Positions 6,989 through 15,021 of a stretch of 22,423 nucleotides of DNA are shown here, piece by piece (within the stretch, counting starts at the first letter, position 1; the number at the start of each line of letters is the position of its first letter). This DNA is from Oscillospiraceae bacterium (GTDB lineage Bacteria > Bacillota > Clostridia > Oscillospirales > Acutalibacteraceae). The notes beneath the pieces are model-generated. The model did no database searches. It had not been told where the DNA came from and was given only the letters and a program-made list of their open reading frames with translations. Where the stretch lies: NCBI GenBank assembly GCA_029012165.1, contig JAQXLO010000019.1:1-22423 (forward strand). The letters run 5' to 3'. The position numbers and the translations under genes are program-made.

Positions 6989-9907
6989 TTGAATGCAGTT
7001 TCCAAAAAAATAGGCATATTCTTTTTAACAGTGACGCTGCTGGGCATTTGCATCCTCGGCGGTCTGCTGAAAAGCAACCGTTTCGGAAAATCCGTTCCCG
7101 CCGACGCTTTGGAAACCGAAACGGAAATCGTGATGCAGGCTCTGCCCGAAGGAAAAAAAGCCAATATTCCTCAGGTGATCCGCGGCACCAAATCGTTCCT
7201 CGCCACCGACCCGCTTTCCGGGGATGCCATGCAGCAGATTGCGGAAACAGGCTTTAACTGCGTCGTTTTTCTTCCGTCCAGAACAGACTCCGCCTTTGCC
7301 CCGCAGACGGACACGGCTTTGCTGTCCGAGGCGGTATCGGCCGCCAGAAGCAAGGGCTTATACACCGCTGTGCGTGTAAACGTCCCGGAAAGCTCGGACG
7401 CTCTTTCCGCCTTTGCCGCAGAAACCGGCGCAGACAGCCTGATTCTCTGCGGTTCCCTGTATTCGGCGGACGAATTGCGTGCACTGCGGGAAAGTCTCAC
7501 GCCTACCTGCGTGAGCAGTGTGCTTGCGGACACGCCCTTTGCCGACAGCGATTCGGCACTTTCTGCGTTGCTGGATCAGGGTCTTTTGGACGGTATTTAC
7601 ACCGAGCCGGACACATCCGCCAAGAGCGATTCGTTCGACAGTACCCTGCAGTCGCTGAAAGATTGCAGCAGCGGACGGCTCCTCTGGGTCAGCCAGAGCG
7701 AAAAATTTGTTTCGGACAAGAGCGGTTTTGATCGCCTTTCCGAGGTGATGCGTCAAATATCCGCCATTTTTCGCAGCGACGAAGATGCGCCTGTCTCCAC
7801 CGTGTTCTGCGCATTCTCCGATTTCAGCGCAGATGATGAGTGTCGGCGCATCGTCCGTACCTGCATGACAGAACACATTCTGCCGGACAACTTCCTGAAG
7901 GATTTCAAGATCACCAGCCCCAAGAGCACCTCCGTCACCACGGATGAATCCAAAATCACCTTCAACGGCGAATGCAATCCACTCTATCCCCTCACCTGCA
8001 ACCAAAAGGCCGTTGCCGTCACGCAGGACGGCTTCTTTGCGGCAGAGTATACGCTGCAGGTCGGCAAAAATACATTCACCTTTACCCACCGAGGCAAATC
8101 GTACACCTACAACGTGACCTATCAAATGGATCTCATCAAGAGCATCTCCCCCTCGGGTTCTCTGAGCACCCCCGGCGGCAATGTTCTGGAGATCTCCGTT
8201 GTTGCGCACCGCAGCGCCAGCAAGGTTTACGCCACGCTCAACGGCACCACAATCCCACTGACCGGCAGCAACGCCTTGCTCGGCGATGAAAACAACGACT
8301 CTTTGGACACCTCCTCCGACTTTGTGACCTACAGCGGCAAGTACAATCTGCCGGAAAGCACGTCCAAAAACTTCAGTCTCGGCGCCATCAAAGCTTTTGC
8401 TTCCTACCATGGCATCAGTGACTCCATCACCGGCGCTGTGGTCACCATCACTGCCGCACAAAAAATCGAGGCGCTCCCCGTTGTGGAGGAAAGCAAAAAG
8501 CCGGAATCCACCACTTCCACAACGACAACCACGACCACCACCGCCTCGACTACCGACGAGACGGACGACTCCGAAACTGACCTCTCCGAGATACAGTCCT
8601 CCTCGTCACCGATCAGCGCCGCAACGACAACCACAGCCCAACCTTCCGTCACAACGTCTGCAAGTGCGGCACAAAAGCCGGATCCCGTCATTACGCCGTA
8701 CAACTACAACGGTGTAGCCGGCAGAAAACGGATGTGCGTCGTCACCAAATACTATGCGGAAACCATGCCTCTTTCCCCGCTGAACGACCTGTCCGTACCG
8801 CTGACAACACCGCTGCTCACCGGCACCTTTGACTTCATTACCGGTGAATCCAGCTTCGATTCCTACAAATACTACAACCTCGGCTCCGGCCGCCGTGTAT
8901 ACCGCAAAGACGTGGAAGTCATCGAAAACGCCTATGCCATGCCGGCCAACACCATCACGCTGGTCAGCTCCGGCACTGCCTCGGACAAAACAAACATCTG
9001 TCTGCATTTAAAATGGAAGGTTCCGTTTAATGCTGTTCTGAACGGACAGGGCTACATCAACGACCCCCAGAACGGGCGGGAATACGCCGTCACCAAACTG
9101 AGTGCCAAGAGTTTGGATCTTACTTTCTATTACACAGCTGAGGCCACGGGACTGCCCAATGTCGCCTCCAGCGGCGTTATCAGCAGCAGCGAGTGGGTTC
9201 GTTCCGCCTCTGCGCAGACCTGTACCCTGCGTCTGTATCTGCGCAATGCCGCCAAATTCTACGGCTACTCCGTCAGCTACAATGCGGACGACACCCTGCA
9301 AATTTCCATCAAGGAACGCACCTCCCTTTCCCTGAGCGGAAAGACCGTCATGCTCGATCCCGGTCACGGCGGCACGGACGGCGGTGCACCCTGCGCCGTC
9401 AACGGCACCGTATACAACGAGGCAAAGATCAATCTTTCCATCGCCAAAAAAGTCAAGGAAAAGCTCTCCGCCAAGGGTGCGAGCGTTCTGATGACCCGCA
9501 CCGCCGACGGCGGCAACCCCACGCTGGAGGACCGCAAAAAGATGGCACGGCAGAACAACCCGGACGTCTTTGTCAGTATCCACTGCGACTCCGCCGCTTC
9601 CTCCAGTGCCTACGGTACCAGCGCCTTCTACTACCGTCCGTACTCCTACGGTCTTGCGAGCAGCATCCACACCCAGTTGGTTGGAACGTACATCAACCAG
9701 ATTTACGGCACCAACAAGAGCACCATCGACCGCAAGACCACCTTCTTCCCCTACAGCGTCTGCCGCATCGAAGAGTGTCCCTCCGTGCTGATCGAATGCG
9801 GCTATGTATCCAGTTTGGAGGAGTGCAGAATACTGCAAACCGCCAAGCATCAGGATTCTCTTGCCGCTGCGATTGCCGCCGGTATTGAGAAATACTTTTC
9901 CAACTGA
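6989..9907 (+). CDS. multidomain N-acetylmuramoyl-L-alanine amidase (Amidase_3)
   Basis: A cell-wall hydrolase of 972 residues that would cut the bond between N-acetylmuramic acid and the stem peptide. Seen: an N-terminal membrane anchor (about 9-27); residues about 45-320 with an alternating beta/alpha, barrel-like pattern (GFNCVVFLPSRTDS, GLYTAVRVNVPE, GADSLILCG, GLLDGIYTEPD) that looks like a GHL-type barrel lacking its acidic motif; beta-rich segments at about 320-490; a Thr/Ser linker at about 505-565; a further beta-rich region; and a C-terminal Amidase_3 domain with zinc ligands His793 (DPGHGG), Glu811 and His865 (SIHCD) and catalytic Glu936 (LIECGY). The start is TTG 6989, eight bases after GAGG; the TTG at 6965 lacks a site. 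It ends 9 nt from a convergent gene without a clear terminator. Confidence 0.9.
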   Translation: MNAVSKKIGIFFLTVTLLGICILGGLLKSNRFGKSVPADALETETEIVMQALPEGKKANIPQVIRGTKSFLATDPLSGDAMQQIAETGFNCVVFLPSRTDSAFAPQTDTALLSEAVSAARSKGLYTAVRVNVPESSDALSAFAAETGADSLILCGSLYSADELRALRESLTPTCVSSVLADTPFADSDSALSALLDQGLLDGIYTEPDTSAKSDSFDSTLQSLKDCSSGRLLWVSQSEKFVSDKSGFDRLSEVMRQISAIFRSDEDAPVSTVFCAFSDFSADDECRRIVRTCMTEHILPDNFLKDFKITSPKSTSVTTDESKITFNGECNPLYPLTCNQKAVAVTQDGFFAAEYTLQVGKNTFTFTHRGKSYTYNVTYQMDLIKSISPSGSLSTPGGNVLEISVVAHRSASKVYATLNGTTIPLTGSNALLGDENNDSLDTSSDFVTYSGKYNLPESTSKNFSLGAIKAFASYHGISDSITGAVVTITAAQKIEALPVVEESKKPESTTSTTTTTTTTASTTDETDDSETDLSEIQSSSSPISAATTTTAQPSVTTSASAAQKPDPVITPYNYNGVAGRKRMCVVTKYYAETMPLSPLNDLSVPLTTPLLTGTFDFITGESSFDSYKYYNLGSGRRVYRKDVEVIENAYAMPANTITLVSSGTASDKTNICLHLKWKVPFNAVLNGQGYINDPQNGREYAVTKLSAKSLDLTFYYTAEATGLPNVASSGVISSSEWVRSASAQTCTLRLYLRNAAKFYGYSVSYNADDTLQISIKERTSLSLSGKTVMLDPGHGGTDGGAPCAVNGTVYNEAKINLSIAKKVKEKLSAKGASVLMTRTADGGNPTLEDRKKMARQNNPDVFVSIHCDSAASSSAYGTSAFYYRPYSYGLASSIHTQLVGTYINQIYGTNKSTIDRKTTFFPYSVCRIEECPSVLIECGYVSSLEECRILQTAKHQDSLAAAIAAGIEKYFSN

Positions 9908-9916
9908 TATACCGTT

Positions 9917-10303
9917 TCAAGGGAACAGTACCTTGTGCATATATCCGCAAAGATAGTCTCCCGGGATGCACAGCAAAAACCACATCCCCGTAAATGCCGG
10001 GCAGATCTGTCCCAGTACGTTGAGCGGCTGCGCCGAGTAGTCCCACACACCCAAGTGCAGCCGTCGGTTCACGATGCAGCCCACCAAAAACTCTATACAC
10101 GTTATCAGAATACAGCCGAGCAGACAGCGCACCAGCAGTCCGCTTGGCTGCATTTTTGCGTTCAAAACGTACAGCATCAAAAACACTGCGCCCCCTGTCA
10201 GCGTCATGCTCCAGTGTGTGCGCCCCCTGTATATGATCTCCAAAAAGCTGTATGCCACGGCGCCGAACATGAACACAAATGTATACTCCCTGATCATTCG
10301 CAA
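9917..10303 (-). CDS. small integral membrane protein, putative ABC-transporter type IV (CmpB-like)
   Basis: A 128-residue membrane protein with about four hydrophobic spans. Seen: the stretch LHLGVWDYSAQPLNVLGQICPAF followed by a hydrophobic WFLLCIP segment. It matches, from memory, the motif of the putative ABC-transporter type IV family (PF06541, DUF1113), whose function is not established despite the name. The ribosome binding site GAGGTGATC (plus-strand 10306-10314) matches the 16S tail over nine bases; it lies 7 nt from TTG 10303 and 13 nt from ATG 10297, so the TTG start is preferred. The gene is alone on its strand, convergent with the amidase and divergent from the rhamnose operon. 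Confidence 0.7.
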   Translation of the reverse strand: MRMIREYTFVFMFGAVAYSFLEIIYRGRTHWSMTLTGGAVFLMLYVLNAKMQPSGLLVRCLLGCILITCIEFLVGCIVNRRLHLGVWDYSAQPLNVLGQICPAFTGMWFLLCIPGDYLCGYMHKVLFP

Positions 10304-10380
10304 AAGATCACCTCTCCCTTTTTTTCCGCTGTAAAAAAAGCTTTTGCACCTTGCATCCGCAACAGATCCCGGCATACAAT

Positions 10381-10409
10381 ATTCTACACAGCTTCCGTTT
10401 TTTTATCAG
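10381..10409 (-). promoter_or_regulatory. possible promoter for the small membrane protein gene
   Basis: On the minus strand, -35-like CTGATA (10404-10409), a 17-nt spacer and -10 TAGAAT (10381-10386), 78 nt upstream of the start. The -35 matches the consensus at four of six bases. The rest of the 319-nt gap between the two divergent genes holds only the rhamnose operon promoter and its leader. Confidence 0.35.
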
Positions 10410-10468
10410 TTTTTTGCACCGGTGAAATTTTGTCAGGGTTTCAAAATTGTAACAAAACGGCGTTTGAA

Positions 10469-10497
10469 TTGACAATGCAAAGGGTGCGTGGTATAAT
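10469..10497 (+). promoter_or_regulatory. consensus sigma-A promoter of the rfbACD operon
   Basis: TTGACA (10469-10474), a 17-nt spacer and TATAAT (10492-10497) match the sigma-A consensus exactly. It gives a leader of about 120 nt before the rfbA start. A second TTGACA at 10519-10524 followed after 19 nt by TATATT may be a weaker promoter within that leader. Strong constitutive transcription is expected. Confidence 0.85.
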
Positions 10498-10622
10498 TCA
10501 ACGTGTAATAGCATGATTTTGACACCCGTTTTGGTTATTTTGCTATATTCTTTGGAAAGCTTCCTGCCTTTTCCGCATATACATACGCTGAAAAGAATAC
10601 GACGGAGGAGTGTTTACAAAAA

Positions 10623-11573
10623 TTGAAGGGCATAATTTTAGCCGGCGGATCCGGAACTCGCCTTTATCCTCTGACCATGGTCACCAGCAAGCAGTTGCTT
10701 CCGGTCTACGACAAGCCGATGATCTATTACCCCCTTTCCACTTTAATGCTCGCCGGCATTCGTGACATCCTGATCATTTCCACGCCGGAGGATACACCCA
10801 AGTTTGAAGCTCTGCTCGGCGACGGGCGGCAGCTCGGTCTGCGTCTGCAATACAAGGTTCAGGAAAGGCCGGAGGGATTGGCGCAGGCGTTTATTATCGG
10901 AGAGGAATTCATCGGAAACGACCGTGTTGCCATGATCCTCGGGGACAATATCTTCTACGGCAACGGCTTGGGGCATATGCTGCGCACCGCCGTCAAAAAC
11001 GAAAACAGAGCCACCATCTTCGGCTACTATGTGGACAATCCCGACGCTTTCGGCGTGGTGGAATTTAACGACCAGGGCATTCCCGTCTCCATCGAGGAAA
11101 AGCCAAAGCAGCCGAAGTCCAACTATGCCGTCACGGGGCTGTACTTCTACGACAACCGTGTGGTGGAATACGCCAAAGCACTCAAGCCCTCCACACGGGG
11201 TGAATTGGAAATCACCGACATCAACCGCATTTATCTGGAAAACGGCGAATTGGACGTTCAGCTGATGGGACGTGGCTTTGCGTGGCTGGACACCGGCACG
11301 GTGGAGAATCTGATGAATGCCGCACAGTTTGTGCGCACCATCGAAACCTTGCAGGGCATCATCGTTTCCGCACCGGAGGAGATCGCCTACAATATGCGCG
11401 GGATCTCCAAACGGCGTTTGCTCAGCTCCGCAGAGAAATACGGCAAATCTACATACGGTCAGCATTTGATTCGTGTGGCGGAAGGCAAGATCCTCTATTC
11501 CACCCAACCGGGTCAGCGTCCCCGTTGGGGTCGTGAAGATGACAGCCAGGCCGAGATCTACTCTCAGCCGTAA
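10623..11573 (+). CDS. rfbA: glucose-1-phosphate thymidylyltransferase
   Basis: First enzyme of dTDP-L-rhamnose synthesis: glucose-1-phosphate plus dTTP gives dTDP-glucose and pyrophosphate, in the cytoplasm. The protein has 316 residues, slightly longer than the usual 290-300. Seen: the nucleotide-binding signature AGGSGTRLYPLT (about 7-18), SKQLLPVYDKPMIYYPLSTLM, LGDNIFYG with Asp108, SIEEKPKQPKSNYAVTGLYFYD and GFAWLDTGT. These are strongly conserved in RmlA. The start is TTG 10623, with GGAGGAG (10604-10610) 12 nt upstream. It is followed after 11 nt by rfbC and then rfbD, forming an operon driven by the perfect promoter at 10469. The C-terminal extension (RWGREDDSQAEIYSQP) has no known role. 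Confidence 0.96.
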   Translation: MKGIILAGGSGTRLYPLTMVTSKQLLPVYDKPMIYYPLSTLMLAGIRDILIISTPEDTPKFEALLGDGRQLGLRLQYKVQERPEGLAQAFIIGEEFIGNDRVAMILGDNIFYGNGLGHMLRTAVKNENRATIFGYYVDNPDAFGVVEFNDQGIPVSIEEKPKQPKSNYAVTGLYFYDNRVVEYAKALKPSTRGELEITDINRIYLENGELDVQLMGRGFAWLDTGTVENLMNAAQFVRTIETLQGIIVSAPEEIAYNMRGISKRRLLSSAEKYGKSTYGQHLIRVAEGKILYSTQPGQRPRWGREDDSQAEIYSQP

Positions 11574-11584
11574 AGGAGTCTACC

Positions 11585-12136
11585 ATGAACAAGATCGAGA
11601 CCGGTCTCGCCGGTTGCTATATCATCGAGCCTCAGCTTTTCGGGGATGACCGAGGCTGGTTTTATGAATCCTATTCCCGGGAAAAATTTGCGCAAATCGG
11701 CATCGACACCGTTTTTGTGCAGGACAATCGCTCCTTTTCCGCCCAGAAAGGAACGCTGCGTGGTCTGCACTGCCAAACGGAACCTCATGCACAAGCAAAG
11801 CTCATCTGCGCCACCCGAGGAACTATTACCGATGTGGCCGTCGATATCCGTGAAGGCTCCCCCTCGTATATGCAGCACATCTGTGTGGAGCTGTCCGCCG
11901 AAAACCATCGGATGCTCTACATCCCCAAAGGTTTTTTGCACGGGTTTGTGACCCGCACGGAAAACGTGGATGTCTTTTACAAGGTGGATGATTTTTACGC
12001 ACCCGAAAATGACCGCAGCGTGCGCTACAACGATCCCGCTTTCGGCATCGACTGGAACGTGGAAAGCCCTATTCTTTCCAAAAAAGATTCCGAAAATGTG
12101 CCGCTTGCCGCATCGGACATCCGTTTTCACTTTTAA
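11585..12136 (+). CDS. rfbC: dTDP-4-dehydrorhamnose 3,5-epimerase
   Basis: Third step of dTDP-L-rhamnose synthesis: double epimerisation at C3 and C5 of dTDP-4-keto-6-deoxyglucose. The protein has 183 residues, the normal family length. Seen: DDRGWFYESYSREKF near the start, VQDNRSFS, KGTLRGLHCQ with the catalytic His62, TDVAVDIREGSP, IPKGFLHGFVT and YKVDDFYAPEND, all in RmlC order; the cupin-like beta fold is expected. The start is ATG 11585 with AAGGAG upstream. It sits 11 nt after rfbA and 12 nt before rfbD. The expected second-step gene rfbB is not in the window. Confidence 0.96.
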   Translation: MNKIETGLAGCYIIEPQLFGDDRGWFYESYSREKFAQIGIDTVFVQDNRSFSAQKGTLRGLHCQTEPHAQAKLICATRGTITDVAVDIREGSPSYMQHICVELSAENHRMLYIPKGFLHGFVTRTENVDVFYKVDDFYAPENDRSVRYNDPAFGIDWNVESPILSKKDSENVPLAASDIRFHF

Positions 12137-12148
12137 GAGGACAGCCCT

Positions 12149-12997
12149 ATGAAAGTTATTGTCACCGGCGCCCACGGTCAGCTTGGCTCTGATGTGGTTT
12201 GCGCCCTGCAAAAGAGCGGTCACACACCGATTCCTGCCGATCGGGAGGAATTTGATATCACCGACGCCGACCAGACGCAGGCGTTTTTCCTTTTACATCG
12301 CCCGGACGCAGTGATCCACTGCGCCGCCTATACCGCCGTGGATAAAGCGGAGTCCGAAGCCGATATTTGCCGGCTTGTCAATGTGACCGGCACGGAAAAT
12401 GTTGCCCGTGCCGCTGAAATGTTCCACGCCAAAATGCTCTATATCAGCACCGACTATATATACGGTGGTCAGGGAGAAACGCCCCTGTGCGAATCCAGTC
12501 CCGCTTCACCATTGAATGTTTACGGGCAGACCAAGTATGCGGGCGAGCTGGCGGCGCAAAAATGCAGCCGCCTGTTCGTTGTGCGCACCTCTTGGGTGTT
12601 CGGACTGGGCGGATGCAACTTTATCAAAACCATCCTCCGCCTTGCAAAGTCCGGCGGCACACTGCGTGTGGTCTGTGATCAGGTCGGTTCTCCCACTTTT
12701 ACGGAGGATTTGGCGGTGCTGCTGTGTGCCATGATCGGCACGGACAAGTACGGCACATACAACGCCACCAACGAAAATTTCTGCTCCTGGTTTGACTTTG
12801 CCCAAACCATCCTGCGAAAGAGCGGTCAGAGTGCAAAGGTTCTCCCTGTATCCAGTGAAGAATATAGCGCACCTGCCGTACGACCCAAAAATTCACGCCT
12901 GTCCAAACAAAAGCTGTCCGACAACGGCTTTTCCCGTTTGCCCTCGTGGGAGGACGCACTGGACAGATTCCTTGCCCGATATTTGGTCAGCGCATAG
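12149..12997 (+). CDS. rfbD: dTDP-4-dehydrorhamnose reductase
   Basis: Last step of dTDP-L-rhamnose synthesis: NAD(P)H-dependent reduction of dTDP-4-keto-L-rhamnose. The protein has 282 residues, normal for the extended short-chain dehydrogenase family. Seen: the Rossmann loop GAHGQLG (7-13), DITDADQTQAFF, HCAAYTAVDKAE, the segment YISTDYIYGG, the catalytic Tyr125-x-x-x-Lys129 (YGQTK), and VRTSWVFG. The start is ATG 12149 with GAGGA upstream. It is the last gene of the operon; a strong terminator follows at 13006. The product would supply rhamnose for wall polysaccharide or capsule. Confidence 0.96.
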   Translation: MKVIVTGAHGQLGSDVVCALQKSGHTPIPADREEFDITDADQTQAFFLLHRPDAVIHCAAYTAVDKAESEADICRLVNVTGTENVARAAEMFHAKMLYISTDYIYGGQGETPLCESSPASPLNVYGQTKYAGELAAQKCSRLFVVRTSWVFGLGGCNFIKTILRLAKSGGTLRVVCDQVGSPTFTEDLAVLLCAMIGTDKYGTYNATNENFCSWFDFAQTILRKSGQSAKVLPVSSEEYSAPAVRPKNSRLSKQKLSDNGFSRLPSWEDALDRFLARYLVSA

Positions 12998-13005
12998 TCC
13001 CTCCC

Positions 13006-13048
13006 GCCGCAGATTCTCGTCTGCGGCACTTCTTTTTTCTGTTTTTTT
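13006..13048 (+). terminator. Rho-independent terminator of the rfbACD operon
   Basis: A perfect 8-bp stem, GCCGCAGA (13006-13013) with TCTGCGGC (13020-13027), has a 6-nt loop and is followed by a T-rich tract to 13048. It lies 8 nt after the rfbD stop. Confidence 0.88.
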
Positions 13049-13084
13049 CACATACAATAGCAGAAAACGGAAAAGAGGAACGCT

Positions 13085-13396
13085 ATGAATACGATCACAA
13101 AACCGATCTCTTTGACCACAGAAGAGAAGGAGCTGCTGGATGTGCTTTATCGGCAGAGTAAATTCTGCGACGGTATGCAGATCAATTTTCTTTCCGCAAA
13201 ACTCGGTTTGCCCTCTGTCTCGGCAGAATCCGCTGCACAGAATCTTCATGCGCAGGGACTTGTTCACTTTCAGAAATACGGCGTTTTGCGCCTGACAGAA
13301 TACGGTAAAAATTACTTGCAAGGCGGCACGGGTTCTGCCGCATTGCATACAGGTGATGCATATGAAAAAAGCTATCCTTATCCCGGACTCCTTTAA
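13085..13396 (+). CDS. small winged-helix-like protein, hypothetical
   Basis: A 103-residue soluble protein that I cannot assign to a named family. The sequence suggests a small winged helix: EEKELLDVLYRQSKF, then INFLSAKLGLPSVSAESAAQNLHAQGLVHFQKYGVLRLTEYG as recognition helices and wing, similar in outline to MarR- or DtxR-type DNA-binding domains. The last 20 or so residues look unstructured. The start is ATG 13085 with GAGGA upstream; CATACAAT at 13051-13058 could be a -10 without a good -35. It overlaps the glycerate kinase gene by 35 nt, so the two are translated from one message, and a regulator of that gene is possible. The gene is probably real; the function is uncertain. Confidence 0.6.
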   Translation: MNTITKPISLTTEEKELLDVLYRQSKFCDGMQINFLSAKLGLPSVSAESAAQNLHAQGLVHFQKYGVLRLTEYGKNYLQGGTGSAALHTGDAYEKSYPYPGLL

Positions 13397-14489
13397 GGGC
13401 ACACTCTCCTCTGCACAGATCTGCGACATTCTGCAAGAGCGCATTCACTGCCATTTTCCGCAATGCGAAACGGTCTGCATTCCTGTGGCGGACGGCGGCG
13501 AAGGCACCGCAGAAAGCTTCCTTGCCAGTGTGGGCGGGCAGAAAGTTTACTGCACGGTCAAAGGACCGTTTTTTGAAGATATGCCGGGGTACTATGCCCT
13601 TTTGTCCGACGGCACCGCCGTGGTAGAAACAGCGGTTTGTGCCGGTCTGCCCCTGGTCGGCGAACAGCGTGATCCCCTGCGCGCCACTACCTATGGCGTG
13701 GGGCAGCTGATCGAAAAAGCCATACAGGACGGGTGCAAAAAAATCATTGTCGGGCTCGGCGGCTCCGCCACCAACGACTGCGGCGCAGGTGCGGCGGCGG
13801 CGCTGGGCACGGTGTTTTATGATGCGGAAGGGAAATCGTTCATTCCCACAGGCGGCACCCTGTCGCAGATTGCGAAGATTCAAAAAGCAGACCTCCCGCA
13901 AGACGTGCAGATCCTTGCCATGTGCGATATCGACAACCCACTATTCGGCCCCACGGGCGCTGCACACGTTTTTGCGCCGCAGAAAGGCGCCGATGCAAGG
14001 GGCGTCAAGCTGCTGGACGAGGGACTGCAACACGCAGCGGAAATGATTCTAAAGAACCTCGGCACAGACGTTTCTGTCCTTCCCGGCGGCGGAGCGGCAG
14101 GCGGGCTTGGTGCAGGGCTGTTTGCTTTCTGCGGCGCAGAACTTCGTTCCGGCATCGAAACCGTTTTGGAGACGGTCGGCTTTGACGCCATGCTGCGGGA
14201 CGCGGACATCGTTTTTTCCGGCGAGGGCAAGCTGGACAGCCAAAGTCTCGGCGGAAAAGCGGTCATCGGTATCGCCGCACACTGCAAGGCACAGGGCGTG
14301 CCGCTCATCGCCATTGTCGGCGGGGCAGAACGGGAGCTTCCACAGGTCTTTGACGCCGGCGTCACCGCCGTGTTTCCCATCGGCCGCCTGCCGGAGGATT
14401 TTTCCGTCAGCCGTACCAAAAGCGAGATCAACCTGTATGAAACAGCAGATAACATCCTGCGCCTGCTGCGCAATTCTCAGCGGATGTAA
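13362..14489 (+). CDS. glycerate kinase (GlxK/GarK family)
   Basis: Phosphorylates D-glycerate with ATP, to 2-phosphoglycerate in most members of this family, linking glycerate or glyoxylate breakdown to glycolysis. The protein has 375 residues, the usual length. Seen: the family start ILIPDSFKGTLSSAQ, PVADGGEGTAESFL, VETAVCAGLPLV, ATTYGVGQLIEKA, IIVGLGGSATNDCGAGAAAALG, CDIDNPLFGPTGAA, PGGGAAGGLGAG and FSGEGKLDSQSLGGKAV. The start is ATG 13362, six bases after AGGTG; in-frame GTG 13353 and ATG 13356 lie on or next to that site and are less likely. It overlaps the preceding small gene by 35 nt. The nearest terminator is at 14603, about 120 nt after the stop; the stretch between shows only a short ATGTGC/GCACAT hairpin (14582-14600). 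Confidence 0.94.
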   Translation: MKKAILIPDSFKGTLSSAQICDILQERIHCHFPQCETVCIPVADGGEGTAESFLASVGGQKVYCTVKGPFFEDMPGYYALLSDGTAVVETAVCAGLPLVGEQRDPLRATTYGVGQLIEKAIQDGCKKIIVGLGGSATNDCGAGAAAALGTVFYDAEGKSFIPTGGTLSQIAKIQKADLPQDVQILAMCDIDNPLFGPTGAAHVFAPQKGADARGVKLLDEGLQHAAEMILKNLGTDVSVLPGGGAAGGLGAGLFAFCGAELRSGIETVLETVGFDAMLRDADIVFSGEGKLDSQSLGGKAVIGIAAHCKAQGVPLIAIVGGAERELPQVFDAGVTAVFPIGRLPEDFSVSRTKSEINLYETADNILRLLRNSQRM

Positions 14490-14602
14490 TACGATACCAC
14501 ATACAGACATCCGGGATCGCTGCATTATGGATGCTCGAGGTTTTCTCTCTTAGTGGATTCGAAGTTTCTCGCCTTAATAGAATGTGCGCTCCCTGCACAT
14601 AC

Positions 14603-14645
14603 AAAAAAGAACCGGGCTTCGCTTAAAAACGAAGTCCGGTTTTTT
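14603..14645. terminator. two-way Rho-independent terminator
   Basis: The stem ACCGGGCTTCG (14611-14621) pairs with CGAAGTCCGGT (14630-14640), with one G-U pair. There is a T-tract after it on the plus strand (14641-14645) and an A-tract before it (14603-14608) that gives T's on the minus strand. It can end the glycerate kinase message from the left and the tRNA transcript from the right. Its plus-strand T-tract touches the 3' end of the tRNA-Gly gene. Confidence 0.85.
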
Positions 14646-14718
14646 GGAGCAGGCGACGGGAATCGAACCCGCGTAGTCAGCTTGGGAAGCTGAAATTCTG
14701 CCATTAAACTACGCCTGC
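14645..14718 (-). tRNA. tRNA-Gly (anticodon CCC)
   Basis: A 74-nt cloverleaf with the 3' CCA encoded. The acceptor stem GCAGGCG pairs with CGCCTGC; the anticodon arm is TCAGC-TTCCCAA-GCTGA, giving anticodon CCC; the T-arm contains GGTTCGATTCC. It reads GGG glycine codons. It lies 10 nt after tRNA-Leu on the same transcript. Confidence 0.95.
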
Positions 14719-14728
14719 ATGGGTGATG

Positions 14729-14815
14729 TGGTGCCGATGGTCGGGCTCGAACCGACACGCTGTTGCCAGCGAGGGATTTTAAGTCCCTTGCGTCTGCCAA
14801 TTCCGCCACATCGGC
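14729..14815 (-). tRNA. tRNA-Leu (anticodon UAA)
   Basis: An 87-nt tRNA with a long variable arm (CGCTGGCAACAGCG), the class II form expected for leucine. The acceptor stem GCCGATG pairs with CATCGGC and is followed by ACCA, so CCA is encoded. The anticodon loop CTTAAAA gives UAA, reading UUA and UUG. The promoter at 14833 is directly upstream. Confidence 0.95.
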
Positions 14816-14832
14816 ACGTTGAATACTTTACT

Positions 14833-14861
14833 ATTATATGCGCTTTCTGCGCATTTGTCAA
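14833..14861 (-). promoter_or_regulatory. consensus promoter of the tRNA-Leu/tRNA-Gly transcript
   Basis: On the minus strand, TTGACA (14856-14861), a 17-nt spacer and TATAAT (14833-14838), identical to the sigma-A consensus. The spacer contains the inverted repeat ATGCGC-AGAAA-GCGCAT. The strong promoter suits a stable-RNA gene. Confidence 0.88.
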
Positions 14862-14942
14862 CTCTTTATTTTCAAGTCTTTCCGCTTTCCTTTTCGGGTA
14901 CAATTCGTCACGATAACTATTTCTCATTTTTCCAAAAATGTA

Positions 14943-14971
14943 TTTACATCGCACATTGGCTGTGTTATAAT
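14943..14971 (+). promoter_or_regulatory. sigma-A promoter of the PHP-dockerin gene
   Basis: A -35 TTTACA (14943-14948), 17-nt spacer and -10 TATAAT (14966-14971), with TG one base before the -10 (extended -10). Only one base differs from the consensus hexamers. The leader to 15022 contains AGGTG and CACCT, which can pair just upstream of the AAAGGAGAG ribosome binding site. Confidence 0.8.
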
Positions 14972-15021
14972 ACAAATATTGTTAATAGGTGTAGTTGGTG
15001 CACCTAAAGGAGAGATGAGAT

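Noticed and set aside
14582..14600. ATGTGC/GCACAT hairpin as a terminator
   Set aside because: Only six pairs and no T-tract on either strand; the stem at 14611-14640 is the evident terminator.
14525..14975. Short open frames across the tRNA genes on both strands
   Set aside because: They are read through tRNA-Gly and tRNA-Leu, which fold as complete cloverleaves with CCA ends.
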